NCBI GenBank assembly: GCA_024226555.1
Contig: JAAELO010000842.1
Coordinates: 1-36,503, forward strand
Reading direction: 5' to 3'
DNA from: Desulfobacterales bacterium
GTDB taxonomy: Bacteria; Desulfobacterota; Desulfobacteria; Desulfobacterales; JAAELO01
DNA length: 36,503 nucleotides
The notes below the pieces were generated by a model, which was not told the DNA's origin, searched no databases, and saw only the letters and a list, made by a program, of their open reading frames with translations. This document shows, piece by piece, positions 1 to 9,152 of the stretch. The position numbers and the translations under genes were made by a program. Numbering within the stretch: position 1 is the stretch's first letter; every line of letters begins with the position of its first letter.

Positions 1-34
1 GAATTTTGAGCTATTGAGTAACAAATTATTATAA

Positions 35-239
35 GGGAACCTAATAACTGCTTTTTGACCGAATTACTTTTAGTTGTTTAAAAATCAAAACAACTGAGTT
101 ATTAGAAAAAAAACTGTAAACTTTATAAAATAATTTTTTTATAAACGAATCAGCTCGTTATTTTTTCTAATGCCTTGTATCTTATAAAATTGGAAATTTT
201 ATAAGAGTTTCAATCAAAATTCTAATTATTAGTGATTCC
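35..239 (+). repeat. MITE-like element, copy A
   Basis: Non-coding element bounded by inverted ends: GGGAACCTAATAACTG on the left and CTAATTATTAGTGATTCC on the right. It is flanked on both sides by ATAA (31-34 and 240-243), which looks like a 4-bp target duplication. Inside are three AT-rich inverted repeats: AGTTGTTT/AAACAACT near 72-94, a TTTATAAAAT/TTTTATAAA pair near 121-145, and CTTATAAAATT/AATTTTATAAG at 181-205. The core GTTATTTTTTC...GCCTTGTAT is shared with the other copies. It ends directly before the ribosome binding site of the potassium channel gene. Confidence 0.85.
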
Positions 240-253
240 ATAAGGTTTTGAAT

Positions 254-1720
254 ATGTCCCGTTTAGTAGAATTTTACAAATCATTAAGTTACTTTATAAC
301 GGTGATATTCCTGCCAAAAATAAGATTAATTCTTATTAGTTCAATAAAAAGATTATTTTTTTTGAAAAAACTTTTTTTGTTATCTGTAAAATCTCCAGCT
401 CGTATTTCAGTGTATGGTTTTATATCAGTGATTTTTATCGGAACATTGTTACTGATGCTTCCGATATCAAGTAAACAGAATTCCCTTGGTTTTATAGATG
501 CTCTTTTTACCGCAACTTCAGCTAGTTGCGTTACAGGCCTTTCAGTTATAGATGTTGCAAGTACGCTGACTGTATTTGGTCAAATTGTCTTATTACTCCT
601 TATCCAGGTTGGTGGACTTGGTATAATGACAATTTCTACACTTTTAATTATGGTTGCAGGTGGTAGAGCAAATATGGCAGAAAAAAATATAATCAAGGAT
701 ACTTTTTCATATACAGGTTTAAAACCCTTTGAAATATTAAAAAGTGTGGTTCTGTTAACTATATTTTTTGAGATATTGGGTGCAATAATTCTATTCATTA
801 GATTTCTTTTTATGATGCCTTTCTCTGAAGCTCTATATAAAGCAATTTTTCATTCAATAAGTGCTTTTTGTAATGCTGGATTTTCACTTTTTAATGGTAG
901 CTTGTCACAGTTTGTAAATGACCCTGTGGTTAGTTTAACTGTATCTGTTTTGATAATTGCAGGTGGTCTTGGTTTTCTTGTTGTTTTTGAATTAAAGGAT
1001 AACTTCCCAGGTAAAAAAAAGAGGTGGGAAAAATTAAGTATCCATACTAAACTAGTTCTAATTACCTCTATTGTTTTAATTCTCTCTGGCACAATTCTTA
1101 TAATGGCCTTTGAATGGAATAATACTTTGAAAGAACTTAGTTTTGGTGGAAAAATTCTCGCATCTATTTTTCAATCCATAACACTTAGAACCGCAGGTTT
1201 TAACACTATCCCAATAGGGAGTTTGACTAACCAGATTCTTTTTGTTGGTATGATTTTTATGATTGTTGGTGCATCCCCTGGTTCTTGTGGGGGAGGAATT
1301 AAAACAACAACCCTGGCAACTCTTTTTCTTTTAGGATACAACAGAATTAAAGGGAATATGTCCACATCCTTTGCATACAGGAAAATACCTGATGAGAGCG
1401 TAACAAAAGCTGTAAATATTTTAATAATAAGTACCTTTATAATCATGACAGGATTTGTTCTGATTTTAATGACTGAATTAAAGGGAAATCCATCTGAAAG
1501 TCGTGGAATGTTTATTGAACTTATGTTTGAAGTTACAAGTGCTTTTGGTACAACAGGCCTTTCCATGGGGATTACTGAATCTCTTTCAAACATGGGGAGG
1601 ATAATAATTACAACTCTGATGTTTATTGGACGGTTAGGACCTTTAATGATTGGTATTGCAATTAGCAGAGGATTATCGAATAAATATGAATACGCTGAAG
1701 AAAATGTAATGATAGGATAA
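254..1720 (+). CDS. ktrB: Potassium uptake channel subunit, TrkH/KtrB family
   Basis: Membrane-embedded potassium translocating subunit that works with the cytoplasmic RCK protein encoded just downstream. The four pore loops typical of the family are visible: CVTGL (about residue 92), CNAGF (206), RTAGF (312) and GTTGL (432), each with the conserved filter glycine. The flexible intramembrane loop SPGSCGGGIKTT follows pore loop three. Length (488 aa) is normal for TrkH/KtrB. An in-frame TTG at 248 is possible, but TAAGG at 241-245 is correctly spaced for the ATG at 254, which I chose. Only 3 nt separate it from the RCK gene, so the two form an operon. The single-RCK partner favours the Ktr over the Trk type. 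The promoter would have to lie in or upstream of repeat copy A. Confidence 0.93.
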   Translation: MSRLVEFYKSLSYFITVIFLPKIRLILISSIKRLFFLKKLFLLSVKSPARISVYGFISVIFIGTLLLMLPISSKQNSLGFIDALFTATSASCVTGLSVIDVASTLTVFGQIVLLLLIQVGGLGIMTISTLLIMVAGGRANMAEKNIIKDTFSYTGLKPFEILKSVVLLTIFFEILGAIILFIRFLFMMPFSEALYKAIFHSISAFCNAGFSLFNGSLSQFVNDPVVSLTVSVLIIAGGLGFLVVFELKDNFPGKKKRWEKLSIHTKLVLITSIVLILSGTILIMAFEWNNTLKELSFGGKILASIFQSITLRTAGFNTIPIGSLTNQILFVGMIFMIVGASPGSCGGGIKTTTLATLFLLGYNRIKGNMSTSFAYRKIPDESVTKAVNILIISTFIIMTGFVLILMTELKGNPSESRGMFIELMFEVTSAFGTTGLSMGITESLSNMGRIIITTLMFIGRLGPLMIGIAISRGLSNKYEYAEENVMIG

Positions 1721-1723
1721 ATT

Positions 1724-2380
1724 ATGAAACAATTTGCAGTTATAGGTATTGGAAATTTCGGGTATTATCTGGCAAGACATCTTTATAAAAAAGGTCATGA
1801 TGTTATCGCCATAGACCATAGTAAAAAACTAATACAAAAAATCAAAGATGATGTTACTCAGGCTGTTGTCGCAGATGCAACCGACCCTGAAGCTTTAAGA
1901 GCCCTTGGTCTTGATGAAATGGACTATGTTGTGGTTTGTATAGGCTCAATTTTAGGGAACTCAATTTTAACAACACAAAATTTGATTGAGCTTGGTGCCA
2001 GGAACATAATTGCAAAAGCTATTACAGAGCCCCATGGTAGGATTCTTGAAAGACTTGGAGTCAATGAAATCTTCTTTCCTGAAAAAGACCTGGCAATATC
2101 GTTAGCAGAGAAACTAAATTCACCAAATATGATAGATTATCTACCTTTTATTGAAGGATTTAGTATTACACAACTTGAAGTTGAAGAGAAGCTCTCTGGC
2201 AAAAGTTTGAAGGATCTGAATTTGAATAACAGGTATGGAGTACAGGTTGTTACAATTAAAGATTCACTAACATCTGAGAATAAAATACCTACTGGTGACT
2301 TTATTCTTAAAAGTAAGGATGTTATGATACTATTTGGTCCAAATGACGCTCTAAAAAAAGTGGAAAAAAGTCAGATTTAA
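1724..2380 (+). CDS. ktrA: Potassium channel regulatory subunit KtrA (RCK protein)
   Basis: Cytoplasmic gating subunit of the Ktr potassium uptake system. The N-terminal RCK_N Rossmann domain shows GIGNFG at residues 8-13 and an acidic residue (D31) at the end of the second strand, as in nucleotide-binding KTN domains that sense ATP/ADP or NAD(H). Residues from about 135 onward form an RCK_C (TrkA_C) domain. In some family members this domain binds c-di-AMP, but that cannot be judged here. The 218-aa length equals one RCK unit (Ktr type), not the double unit of enterobacterial TrkA. It follows ktrB after 3 nt and is certainly co-transcribed with it. Confidence 0.93.
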   Translation: MKQFAVIGIGNFGYYLARHLYKKGHDVIAIDHSKKLIQKIKDDVTQAVVADATDPEALRALGLDEMDYVVVCIGSILGNSILTTQNLIELGARNIIAKAITEPHGRILERLGVNEIFFPEKDLAISLAEKLNSPNMIDYLPFIEGFSITQLEVEEKLSGKSLKDLNLNNRYGVQVVTIKDSLTSENKIPTGDFILKSKDVMILFGPNDALKKVEKSQI

Positions 2381-2385
2381 ATATC

Positions 2386-2402
2386 GGGTACCTCTATAAC
2401 AG
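2386..2402 (+). repeat. Possible decayed end of the MITE-like family
   Basis: GGGTACCTCTATAACAG resembles the left terminus of the repeat family (GGGAATCTCTAATAACTG). No matching second end or core follows. It lies between ktrA and the diguanylate cyclase gene. It could be a relic or chance similarity. Confidence 0.3.
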
Positions 2403-2437
2403 TTAAATGGTCTTAAAATCGCTCATGGGAGGGTTTC

Positions 2438-4066
2438 ATGGCAGACAAATCAAAAATACTGGATCTTATTTCCAAGACAACCCTTGAAGTGATGAAGGAG
2501 TTAGCGAGCTCCGGGGAGAGATTGAACCCAACCACATTTAAAGAGAAACTTGGTGAAAAAACAGAAATTTCAAATTTTCTTACCAACTTAAGCCTGGCTG
2601 ACTCCTGGAAAAGTAAATATGAAAACCTTGAGACCGATTTTGAAAGCATATCAAAAGAAAATGAAAGAGTTAATAAACAGAAGGATCATCTGTTAAAAAA
2701 ACTTGAAAGATTTGATGATATTGATTCATCTTCTGATGCTTTTTTTAAACGTATTCTGATTCTTTTTTGTGAGTTGATAAAATATAGCGATAATAGAACT
2801 CTTGATCTTCAAATTAAAGAGTTCAAAGCTTTAATTAAGAAAAATGCTGATAAACAATTACTTGAAAAATCATTTAACCAATTAAAAGATACAATTCTCA
2901 CAGAAACTGATGATGAACGTGAAAGTTTAAAACCAAAGAAACAGAGCAAAAGTCTTGGTTTATTGGGTAAATGGACGAAATCAAACCAGGGGTTGGATCA
3001 GGATGGAATTGAATATGCATTACAACTTACTCAGATATTCCAGGAAATTATTGATGAGTTTAAACTGGTTTTTAGAGATAACTATCTTGAAAAGCTACTT
3101 GCCATAGAAAAAAAGATGCATAAAACTACTAAAATTGATAATTTTAGTGTCATTAGTAAATCACTTGTTGATCTTCTTCAGGAATATATTGCAAATGTAA
3201 ACTCAGATAGAGAACAAACCTCTCTTTTTATAAAAGAGATCGGACAAAAAGTAGTTGATATAGACAGCATTATAGTAGAATCATTCTCAAGTCTTAACGA
3301 ATCAGAAACCTCCCATGATAACTTTCATGAATTTCTTGAAAACAACATAACAGACCTTGAGAATTCCGTTAATATAGGCAAAACCATAGAGGAACTCAGA
3401 GGGACTGTTGTAAAGCGACTTTCAGGTATTAATGAAGCTATTAGAAAACAAAAGATGGATGCAATTGTAAGAAATAGAGATTCTGAAAAGCGATTTAGTA
3501 AGCTTGCAGGATACTTTGGTAAAATGAAGAAAAGTATGGAAGTTGCAAATTCGAAAGCTAAAGTACTTGAAAAAGAGATTAATATTGATCCATTAACAGG
3601 CGCTGCTAACAGAAGAGCCTACGAAAATCGTATGAAAGAGGAGATGGACCGATATTTAAGATATAAAAGTATGTTTGCTATTCTTATATTTGATATTGAT
3701 CATTTTAAGAAGATTAATGACACATATGGACATGCAATTGGAGATGTTTGTTTAAAAGAGATTATTAAAAGAGTTACAAAGTTGTTAAGAAAAAGCGATT
3801 TTTTAGCAAGGATTGGTGGTGAAGAGTTTGTTGCACTTTTACCGGAAACTGATAAAGAAGGCGCTCTTGATGCTGCTGAAAGATTTCGAAAAACAGTTGC
3901 GAAAATAGAGTTTATTCATAGAAAAGAAACAGTAACAATTACAATAAGTGCGGGGGTTACATGTGCAAGAGTATCAGATAAGAAGTTTGAGGATATATTT
4001 AAACGTATGGACAGTGCCCTTTACGATGCTAAAAACAGTGGACGGAACAGGGTAGCTTTTAAATAA
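2438..4066 (+). CDS. Diguanylate cyclase with long helical N-terminal region
   Basis: Synthesises cyclic di-GMP from two GTP. The C-terminal GGDEF domain (about residues 380-542) has an intact GGEEF active-site motif at 460-464. It also has RKSD at 451-454, five residues upstream, matching the RxxD product-inhibition site, so the enzyme should be active and feedback-regulated. The metal-binding FDIDHFKKINDTYGH stretch is also present. The first 370 residues are charged and predominantly helical with coiled-coil character and no membrane segment or recognisable sensor domain, so the input signal is unknown. GGGAGGG lies 5 nt before the ATG. It is 57 nt downstream of ktrA and could be a third gene of that transcript. 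Repeat copy B begins right at its stop codon. Confidence 0.9.
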   Translation: MADKSKILDLISKTTLEVMKELASSGERLNPTTFKEKLGEKTEISNFLTNLSLADSWKSKYENLETDFESISKENERVNKQKDHLLKKLERFDDIDSSSDAFFKRILILFCELIKYSDNRTLDLQIKEFKALIKKNADKQLLEKSFNQLKDTILTETDDERESLKPKKQSKSLGLLGKWTKSNQGLDQDGIEYALQLTQIFQEIIDEFKLVFRDNYLEKLLAIEKKMHKTTKIDNFSVISKSLVDLLQEYIANVNSDREQTSLFIKEIGQKVVDIDSIIVESFSSLNESETSHDNFHEFLENNITDLENSVNIGKTIEELRGTVVKRLSGINEAIRKQKMDAIVRNRDSEKRFSKLAGYFGKMKKSMEVANSKAKVLEKEINIDPLTGAANRRAYENRMKEEMDRYLRYKSMFAILIFDIDHFKKINDTYGHAIGDVCLKEIIKRVTKLLRKSDFLARIGGEEFVALLPETDKEGALDAAERFRKTVAKIEFIHRKETVTITISAGVTCARVSDKKFEDIFKRMDSALYDAKNSGRNRVAFK

Positions 4067-4068
4067 GA

Positions 4069-4225
4069 TGAATCTCTAATAACTGCCTATAAAACAAAAG
4101 GCTTTAGTTTTGTTTGTTTTGATCGAACTACAGCGTTATTTTTTTTCTCATGCAGAGATTTTATAAAACTTAAAGCTTTTATAAACGTTGAATTTCAATC
4201 ATAATTCTTATTATTAGAGGTACCG
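4069..4225 (+). repeat. MITE-like element, copy B
   Basis: Starts with GAATCTCTAATAACTG just after the diguanylate cyclase stop and ends with CTTATTATTAGAGGTACC. Both ends have drifted by a few bases, and no target duplication is clear. The interior holds AAAACAAAA...TTTTGTTTGTTTT and a TTATAAAA/TTTTATAA stem-loop near 4151-4174. The core is of the GCAGAGAT type, shared with copy E. It ends immediately before GAGAGG, the ribosome binding site of the endonuclease V gene. Confidence 0.8.
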
Positions 4226-4238
4226 AGAGGTTTTTTTT

Positions 4239-4748
4239 ATGATAGCAATATTTGATGTACAATATGGGGATAAGGTATCTAAAACAGGATGTGTTTTAAT
4301 TGATAACTGGAGTGATAAAACACCTGTAAAAGAGTATGTAACAGAACTTCCTGCTCAAAGTGATTATATTTCCGGTGAATTTTATAAAAGGGAGTTGCCT
4401 TGTCTTTTGGATTGTTTAAATAAAATGAGCGAAAATCCTGAAATTATAGTAGTTGATGGTCATGTTTGGCTTGAAGAAAACAGACCCGGACTCGGACATT
4501 ATCTCTATGAAGCTCTTGGTAAAAGTAAAAAGGTTATAGGTGTGGCTAAAAACTCATTTAAAGGTTCTTTTTTCGCTGAAAAAGTTTTAAGAGGAGATAG
4601 TAAAAAACCTTTATTTGTGACTTCAGATGGAGTCGATAATAAAAAATCAGCAATAAACGTAAAAGGTATGGCTGGAGAAAACAGACTTCCTGAGATGATA
4701 AAAAGAGCAGATCATCTTGCCAGAGGATTTTCTTTTCCTATTATTTAA
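4239..4748 (+). CDS. nfi: Endonuclease V family protein (short form)
   Basis: Endonuclease V nicks DNA (or RNA) one nucleotide 3' of deaminated bases such as inosine. Conserved elements are visible: the first catalytic Asp in FDVQY (D6), Glu in KRELP (E52), VVDGH (D73, H75), RPGLGHYL (82-89) and VIGVAKN (99-105). A C-terminal KRADHLAR (D158/H159) probably supplies the last metal ligand. At 169 aa it is about 50 residues shorter than E. coli Nfi and starts almost at the first catalytic Asp. Reading upstream meets an in-frame stop inside repeat copy B, so the ATG at 4239, preceded by GAGAGG, is the only reasonable start. It converges with the minor pilin gene, 5 nt away. Confidence 0.8.
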   Translation: MIAIFDVQYGDKVSKTGCVLIDNWSDKTPVKEYVTELPAQSDYISGEFYKRELPCLLDCLNKMSENPEIIVVDGHVWLEENRPGLGHYLYEALGKSKKVIGVAKNSFKGSFFAEKVLRGDSKKPLFVTSDGVDNKKSAINVKGMAGENRLPEMIKRADHLARGFSFPII

Positions 4749-4753
4749 TACGG

Positions 4754-5206
4754 TTAATTATAAGTGACTCTGAATGTTGCATTACCGAAATAGGTGGTAT
4801 CTGCCTGGTTTGACGCGATGTAGGCAGTAGCTCCAACGCCCACATTTTTGAGTTCACCTTCAGCTATATTGCCAGTACCAGTAGTACCACCCCCGGTAAC
4901 CTTAAAATCGCTAACTTTTATTGATTCTTTACCATTTGATAACTGGATGGATTCTTCAGTAACAGTATATGATACACTTGAGTTGCTTCCTTCTATTTTA
5001 AAAATCGCACTTCCTTTTTCTTCCGGTTCAACTGTAACATTAAATGATGCTCCGGTAAGTTCATGTGTGCCAAAATCAAATTCCTGTGTAACCAGGATAG
5101 TTATTGGTTTTCGTATTGTTATAGTGATGCTGAATGTTTGATCTGTTGCATAGCAATCCCCGTATATTAGGAAACAAAAAAGAATGTAATAGAACCGTTT
5201 ATTCAT
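4754..5206 (-). CDS. DUF4402-like secreted minor fimbrial subunit
   Basis: Small exported beta-rich protein of 150 aa. It has an N-terminal hydrophobic signal sequence (about residues 1-20, ending near CYA). The mature part reads TFSITITIRKPITI, then a FDFGTHELTG strand, and finishes with GNATFRVTYN. This pattern (export signal, ITIRxAITI, FG, terminal beta strand) is shared with the pilin-like gene at 10126-10566 and matches DUF4402-type proteins. It lies 3' of the usher gene on the same strand but is separated by about 440 bp that includes repeat copy C, so it may have its own promoter. Likely a minor pilin or tip subunit of the same fimbria; that role is inferred. Confidence 0.65.
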   Translation of the reverse strand: MNKRFYYILFCFLIYGDCYATDQTFSITITIRKPITILVTQEFDFGTHELTGASFNVTVEPEEKGSAIFKIEGSNSSVSYTVTEESIQLSNGKESIKVSDFKVTGGGTTGTGNIAEGELKNVGVGATAYIASNQADTTYFGNATFRVTYN

Positions 5207-5441
5207 CTTTTAAGGCCTGCTCAAGGTTAAAAGTAGTTAAATATTTCTAAAATTGACTGGAGAACTATTTCTTAATATTTCTTTAGTCATGTTAGTCTCA
5301 TAATTTCTTAAACAAAAACATTGATTTTATGTTTTTTGTAGATACGTCTAAAATGGAAACCAGATGATTAACTTATATTCAGAGATAAAATACTAAAACG
5401 TGGTTTTTAAATGAATAATAAAAACACATTATTTCTATTAT
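5207..5441. other. Gene-less stretch between minor pilin and repeat copy C
   Basis: Very AT-rich. I found no convincing coding sequence, RNA gene or terminator. It must contain the minor pilin leader and possibly its promoter (minus strand), but no clear -35/-10 pair could be chosen. Confidence 0.5.
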
Positions 5442-5570
5442 GGGAATCTCTAATAACTGTTCTTTTGGCAAAATACTTTGTTATTTCCAAAAAAAACTGT
5501 AATAAAATCGGCTCGTTATTTTTTGAAATGCCTTGTATTTTATCCAAAATTCTAATTATTAGAGGTTCCC
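5442..5570 (+). repeat. MITE-like element, copy C (short form, with target duplication)
   Basis: Cleanest short copy, 129 bp. Left end GGGAATCTCTAATAACTG, right end TAATTATTAGAGGTTCCC. It is flanked by identical TTAT at 5438-5441 and 5571-5574, consistent with a 4-bp target-site duplication. It lacks the TTATAAA stem-loops of the longer copies but keeps the GTTATTTTTTGAAATGCC / TTGTAT core. It sits between the usher and the distal minor pilin gene. Confidence 0.88.
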
Positions 5571-5647
5571 TTATATTAAATCCTATGTAAAAGATTACAA
5601 CTTAAAAACAGATAAATCAAGTTGTTTTATATTATAATAACAGTGAC

Positions 5648-8188
5648 TTAATGTGTTTTTACTTTGAATTTTAACTCAGAAATCCAATCTTCATCACCTT
5701 TAACTAAATATTCAAAGACCGCATCATCCTTTCTTATACCTTTTATTTCAAAGTTGTAAAGACCTGGAATTATTCCTTCAATTACAAAGAAACCATCAGG
5801 ATCAATTTCTCCAGTTGCGACAACTCTATCTGTTTCAATATGATGTGCATAAATTTCAGCACCTGCTGGAATTGTTCCGTCAAATAGTATTACACCATCA
5901 ATCCCAACTGTTTTTTGAAAAATAGGGTTATATTCAATAATTGTACCTGGTCTGAATTTAAATACATTGAACTCTTGTTTTGGTGTAAGACCAACATCAA
6001 GAGTACTGGGGAGAACACTAAAAACGACTCTCTGATCAACAGGTAAACCATGAATTATATAATTCCCATTTTTATCTGTTACAGCTCTTCTTGATCCGGC
6101 CATAACAGTTGCACCCTCTATGGCTATTGATGGGCTCTTATCATCACCTGGCGTTTTTACAACTCCATACAGAGTACCCATAGCATATTGATCAGATTTT
6201 TCAGGACCTTTGCTACCTGATATTATCCCTTCTAAGCTGTTCTCAATTTTTCTGTAATCATCAGACAGGCTAATCTGTGTGGTTAAAAAATCACCAAATT
6301 TATATGTAAAACTCAGAAAAGCATCATACTCATTGTTGGTTTCATATCTATTGTATGATGCGCTCCAATAGTATTTTGCATCTCTTCCTGGTTGATACCT
6401 GTAAGACAGACTCTGATATGTATCAATATTCCAGGATAGCCTGATATTATGTTTCCTGAGCATTATTTCTGCAATAATAATATTTGATTTAAAATCATCA
6501 GTTGTATTATCTTTAAACGTTTTGAGACTGTTTTCAGTTGATAGTGTAAGGTTTCTCATAACCTTTTTCTTAATTATACTCTCATATTTCATATGATCAG
6601 TAGAATCAGTATATTGGCATCTTAAGTACCATCCTGCACTATTAATGGAATATCTAAGAAAACTGTATTCAGGATACTTTTTTTCGCTTGATTGTATGTC
6701 TATAATGGGGCTGTTCTCATCAATGAAACGGGTTTCAAATCTAAATGAACTGGGTAGATATGTTCCTTCAATGGCAAATGCATTTCCCATCGTACCTTCT
6801 GAAAACATATGTTCTGATGTTAAATACAAACCAACCACTGGTTTCCATACAAATTCCAAACCACTGACATCTGTTTCAGGATATGTGTAAGAGTGTAAAC
6901 CCATGGACAGATTGTCAAATATTCCATACTTTAGATTAATAAATCCATATCGTTCCTCCTTATCATCGTCATCTTCCTGACCAGTAAAAAGTTGATAGTC
7001 CCAGGATCCCTCAGGTATTAGCTTTCCACCATCAGATGAGATCTGATACATTTTAATCTTTGAAGAACCATCTGAAAAATAAAATTTTAATATTACAACC
7101 TCACCACCAGATGCTTTAAAATTATTAATTTCATATTTGCCATCAATTGTTTTTAAGCTTTCAGATAAAAATCCGTTTACATAAATATCGATCTCTGTTC
7201 CTGGTTGGGTATAGCCCTCAAAATTAAACCCTGATATTCCCTCAATTTTTGGGAGTCTCTTAATATTTATACCGTTTTTAACTATTACAGTAGGATTTAA
7301 GAGTGCAGTTGTTGTGTTAAAAATATTGCCTGCTTCGAAAAGATGAAAATATTTTTGTTCCTCTCTTTTGTATTTCCATCGAACACTTGATTCCGGATCA
7401 CTTCCTGTAGCTTTTGTGTAAAGCCCATTAATTTTAAAGGTTCCCTCGTAGATATCACTGTTCAGGTCATAAGCAAAATATGAGATTGACCTATCATCAA
7501 TACTGTTATTATCAGTATAAGAGTTGTTCAGCTTTAATCTTAATTCAGTATTAAAGTTTCCGGATGGTTTAATTGCTTTTATATTGTTAATTTTTTTTCT
7601 GTTAAGAACATTTTCTCTATCAGTTCTTCTGGTTCTCTCTCTGTTTTTAATAATCTCTTTTATCAGAGGAAACTGAGGGATAAAACGCATGTAATATCTA
7701 TCAAGTTCCCAGTTTATTTTGACAGGAAGCCATTGCGAGAGTAAAACGTATTGAATCCATAGCTTTCCTTCATGAACAATGATCTGAGCTTTTTTAAAAG
7801 ATTGCTTTATATTCTTTTTTGAGGATTTAATTTCATATTCACCTTTGATACCATCTATCCGAAAAACTGATTTTTCTATAACGATATCCACAGAGCAGGT
7901 TATTTTACTAACATCAATCTTTGGTGTCAGACCTAAATGATCTTTCAAAATGTTTTCTAAATCAAGGTAAGGACATTCAAAGTCATCAACCATGATCCTG
8001 TAAAATTTATCACCGGATTTTTTAGAGGTCTGAAAAGCTATAAAAGATTCTATGAGTTCTGGTTTGTTTTCCTGGGCAATTGACAGTTCAAAAGGTGCAA
8101 ATAAAAGGAATATAATGAATAATTTAATAAATCTGGGATATGAATTTATAAAAAAATTACTATTTATATGCAGAGTATTATTATCCAT
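5648..8188 (-). CDS. Outer-membrane fimbrial usher
   Basis: Outer-membrane assembly and secretion pore for a chaperone-usher fimbria. The 846-aa protein has a signal-peptide-like hydrophobic segment (about residues 19-38). An N-terminal periplasmic region reaches about residue 200, and a beta-barrel-like stretch with alternating hydrophobic residues follows. A recognisable plug domain lies near 322-392 (PGTEIDIYVNG, then YEINNF, then FSDGSS). Near residues 670-740 is a domain resembling carboxypeptidase-regulatory/Cna-B folds (GATVMAGSRRAVTDKNGNY). The end resembles an usher C-terminal domain (PAGAEIYAHH ... DPDGFFVIEGI). It lies downstream of the chaperone gene on the same strand. The ATG has no strong ribosome binding site. 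Sequence similarity to classical FimD/PapC looks low, so this is a divergent usher. Confidence 0.85.
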   Translation of the reverse strand: MDNNTLHINSNFFINSYPRFIKLFIIFLLFAPFELSIAQENKPELIESFIAFQTSKKSGDKFYRIMVDDFECPYLDLENILKDHLGLTPKIDVSKITCSVDIVIEKSVFRIDGIKGEYEIKSSKKNIKQSFKKAQIIVHEGKLWIQYVLLSQWLPVKINWELDRYYMRFIPQFPLIKEIIKNRERTRRTDRENVLNRKKINNIKAIKPSGNFNTELRLKLNNSYTDNNSIDDRSISYFAYDLNSDIYEGTFKINGLYTKATGSDPESSVRWKYKREEQKYFHLFEAGNIFNTTTALLNPTVIVKNGINIKRLPKIEGISGFNFEGYTQPGTEIDIYVNGFLSESLKTIDGKYEINNFKASGGEVVILKFYFSDGSSKIKMYQISSDGGKLIPEGSWDYQLFTGQEDDDDKEERYGFINLKYGIFDNLSMGLHSYTYPETDVSGLEFVWKPVVGLYLTSEHMFSEGTMGNAFAIEGTYLPSSFRFETRFIDENSPIIDIQSSEKKYPEYSFLRYSINSAGWYLRCQYTDSTDHMKYESIIKKKVMRNLTLSTENSLKTFKDNTTDDFKSNIIIAEIMLRKHNIRLSWNIDTYQSLSYRYQPGRDAKYYWSASYNRYETNNEYDAFLSFTYKFGDFLTTQISLSDDYRKIENSLEGIISGSKGPEKSDQYAMGTLYGVVKTPGDDKSPSIAIEGATVMAGSRRAVTDKNGNYIIHGLPVDQRVVFSVLPSTLDVGLTPKQEFNVFKFRPGTIIEYNPIFQKTVGIDGVILFDGTIPAGAEIYAHHIETDRVVATGEIDPDGFFVIEGIIPGLYNFEIKGIRKDDAVFEYLVKGDEDWISELKFKVKTH

Positions 8189-8287
8189 TTAGTTTCTATT
8201 TCACTGATTAAGCTGAAATTTTATCTACTGTGTTTTAGGAAATATATTTGCAATTATAATTAGTAATTTAAATTATAATATTCTGTA

Positions 8288-9052
8288 TTATTTGAATTTG
8301 AAATTTTTTTCAAAATCGAGACTATCATTTTTATAGCCCCATTTTACTGTTAAACTTTTTTGGTTATTATCATTAATATAAAAATTACGTTTGCTTTCAC
8401 GAAAAACCATAAAACGTTCAACTTTGCTCTTGTTTGTACCCTGAACTATCTGAAACCAGCCATCATATTTGAATTTTGTATTATTTATAGAAGTAATGAC
8501 GATATTACCTTTTTTATCTTTTGAGGATACAAAATCAAGAGATGCATTTGATTTTCCTGAATGAACATATACTGCTATGGCTGTTTGAAGTTTTATATTA
8601 AGGTTAAGGCTAACCCCTTTAGTTTCGGTACTAGGTTTAAATTTTTGTTTAACAGGATTGACGGATTTGATTAAGACATGGGCTCTGTAATCACCCGCTT
8701 CAAGTTTTCTGGTTTTTCGAAATGCAACCCTTACAGTTCTTCTCTGGCCGGGCTTTAAAGAAACTATCTTTGGACTTATAATCAGATTTTTGGATATATC
8801 ATCCACAACTTCTTTATTTAAGGGTTCTCCCATCTTCATTGATTTGGAATTGATTGGGAAGTAGATAGGAGTGAGTCTCAAACGAATTTTTTCATCTCCG
8901 GTGTTTCTTACAATAAATGATTCAATGGATCTTTTGTTTTTGAGATTAAGATGTAATACACCTGGTGCCACAAGGAAAAGAGATTTTCCAAATGTTGTTG
9001 TTGTAAAAATGATTAGTACAAAAAGCATTATTAATTTTATTCTATTAAGCAT
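8288..9052 (-). CDS. Periplasmic fimbrial chaperone, PapD-like
   Basis: Periplasmic chaperone that would cap pilin subunits and deliver them to the usher. It is 254 aa with a signal peptide (about residues 1-22, ending TFG). The first immunoglobulin-like domain contains IISPKIVSLKPGQRRTVRVAF, the conserved region preceding and including the subunit-binding G1 strand. It then runs AGDYRAHVLIKS and, after a linker, the second domain begins near LNIKLQTAIAVYVHSG. AAGGAG lies about 9 nt before the ATG. It follows the two-domain pilin gene by 100 nt and precedes the usher by 99 nt, the usual chaperone-usher order. Confidence 0.85.
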   Translation of the reverse strand: MLNRIKLIMLFVLIIFTTTTFGKSLFLVAPGVLHLNLKNKRSIESFIVRNTGDEKIRLRLTPIYFPINSKSMKMGEPLNKEVVDDISKNLIISPKIVSLKPGQRRTVRVAFRKTRKLEAGDYRAHVLIKSVNPVKQKFKPSTETKGVSLNLNIKLQTAIAVYVHSGKSNASLDFVSSKDKKGNIVITSINNTKFKYDGWFQIVQGTNKSKVERFMVFRESKRNFYINDNNQKSLTVKWGYKNDSLDFEKNFKFK

Positions 9053-9152
9053 CAGCTAACTCCTTGAGTTTTAGACAATATAAAATATAACTATATCGTG
9101 CATTATTTCGATATTCAAGGGGATATGTAACTAATGGCAACATCTTTTATAG

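Noticed and set aside
4215-4250. Idea that copy B truncated the 5' end of the endonuclease V gene
   Set aside because: The start just before the DVQY motif and the intact ribosome binding site fit a naturally short form of the family as I recall it. All expected catalytic residues are present, so truncation is not needed to explain it.
5442-5570. Interpretation of the repeats as ordinary rho-independent terminators
   Set aside because: They lie in front of genes and in the murC-murB gap as well as at gene ends, lack G+C-rich stems and have target duplications in two cases.
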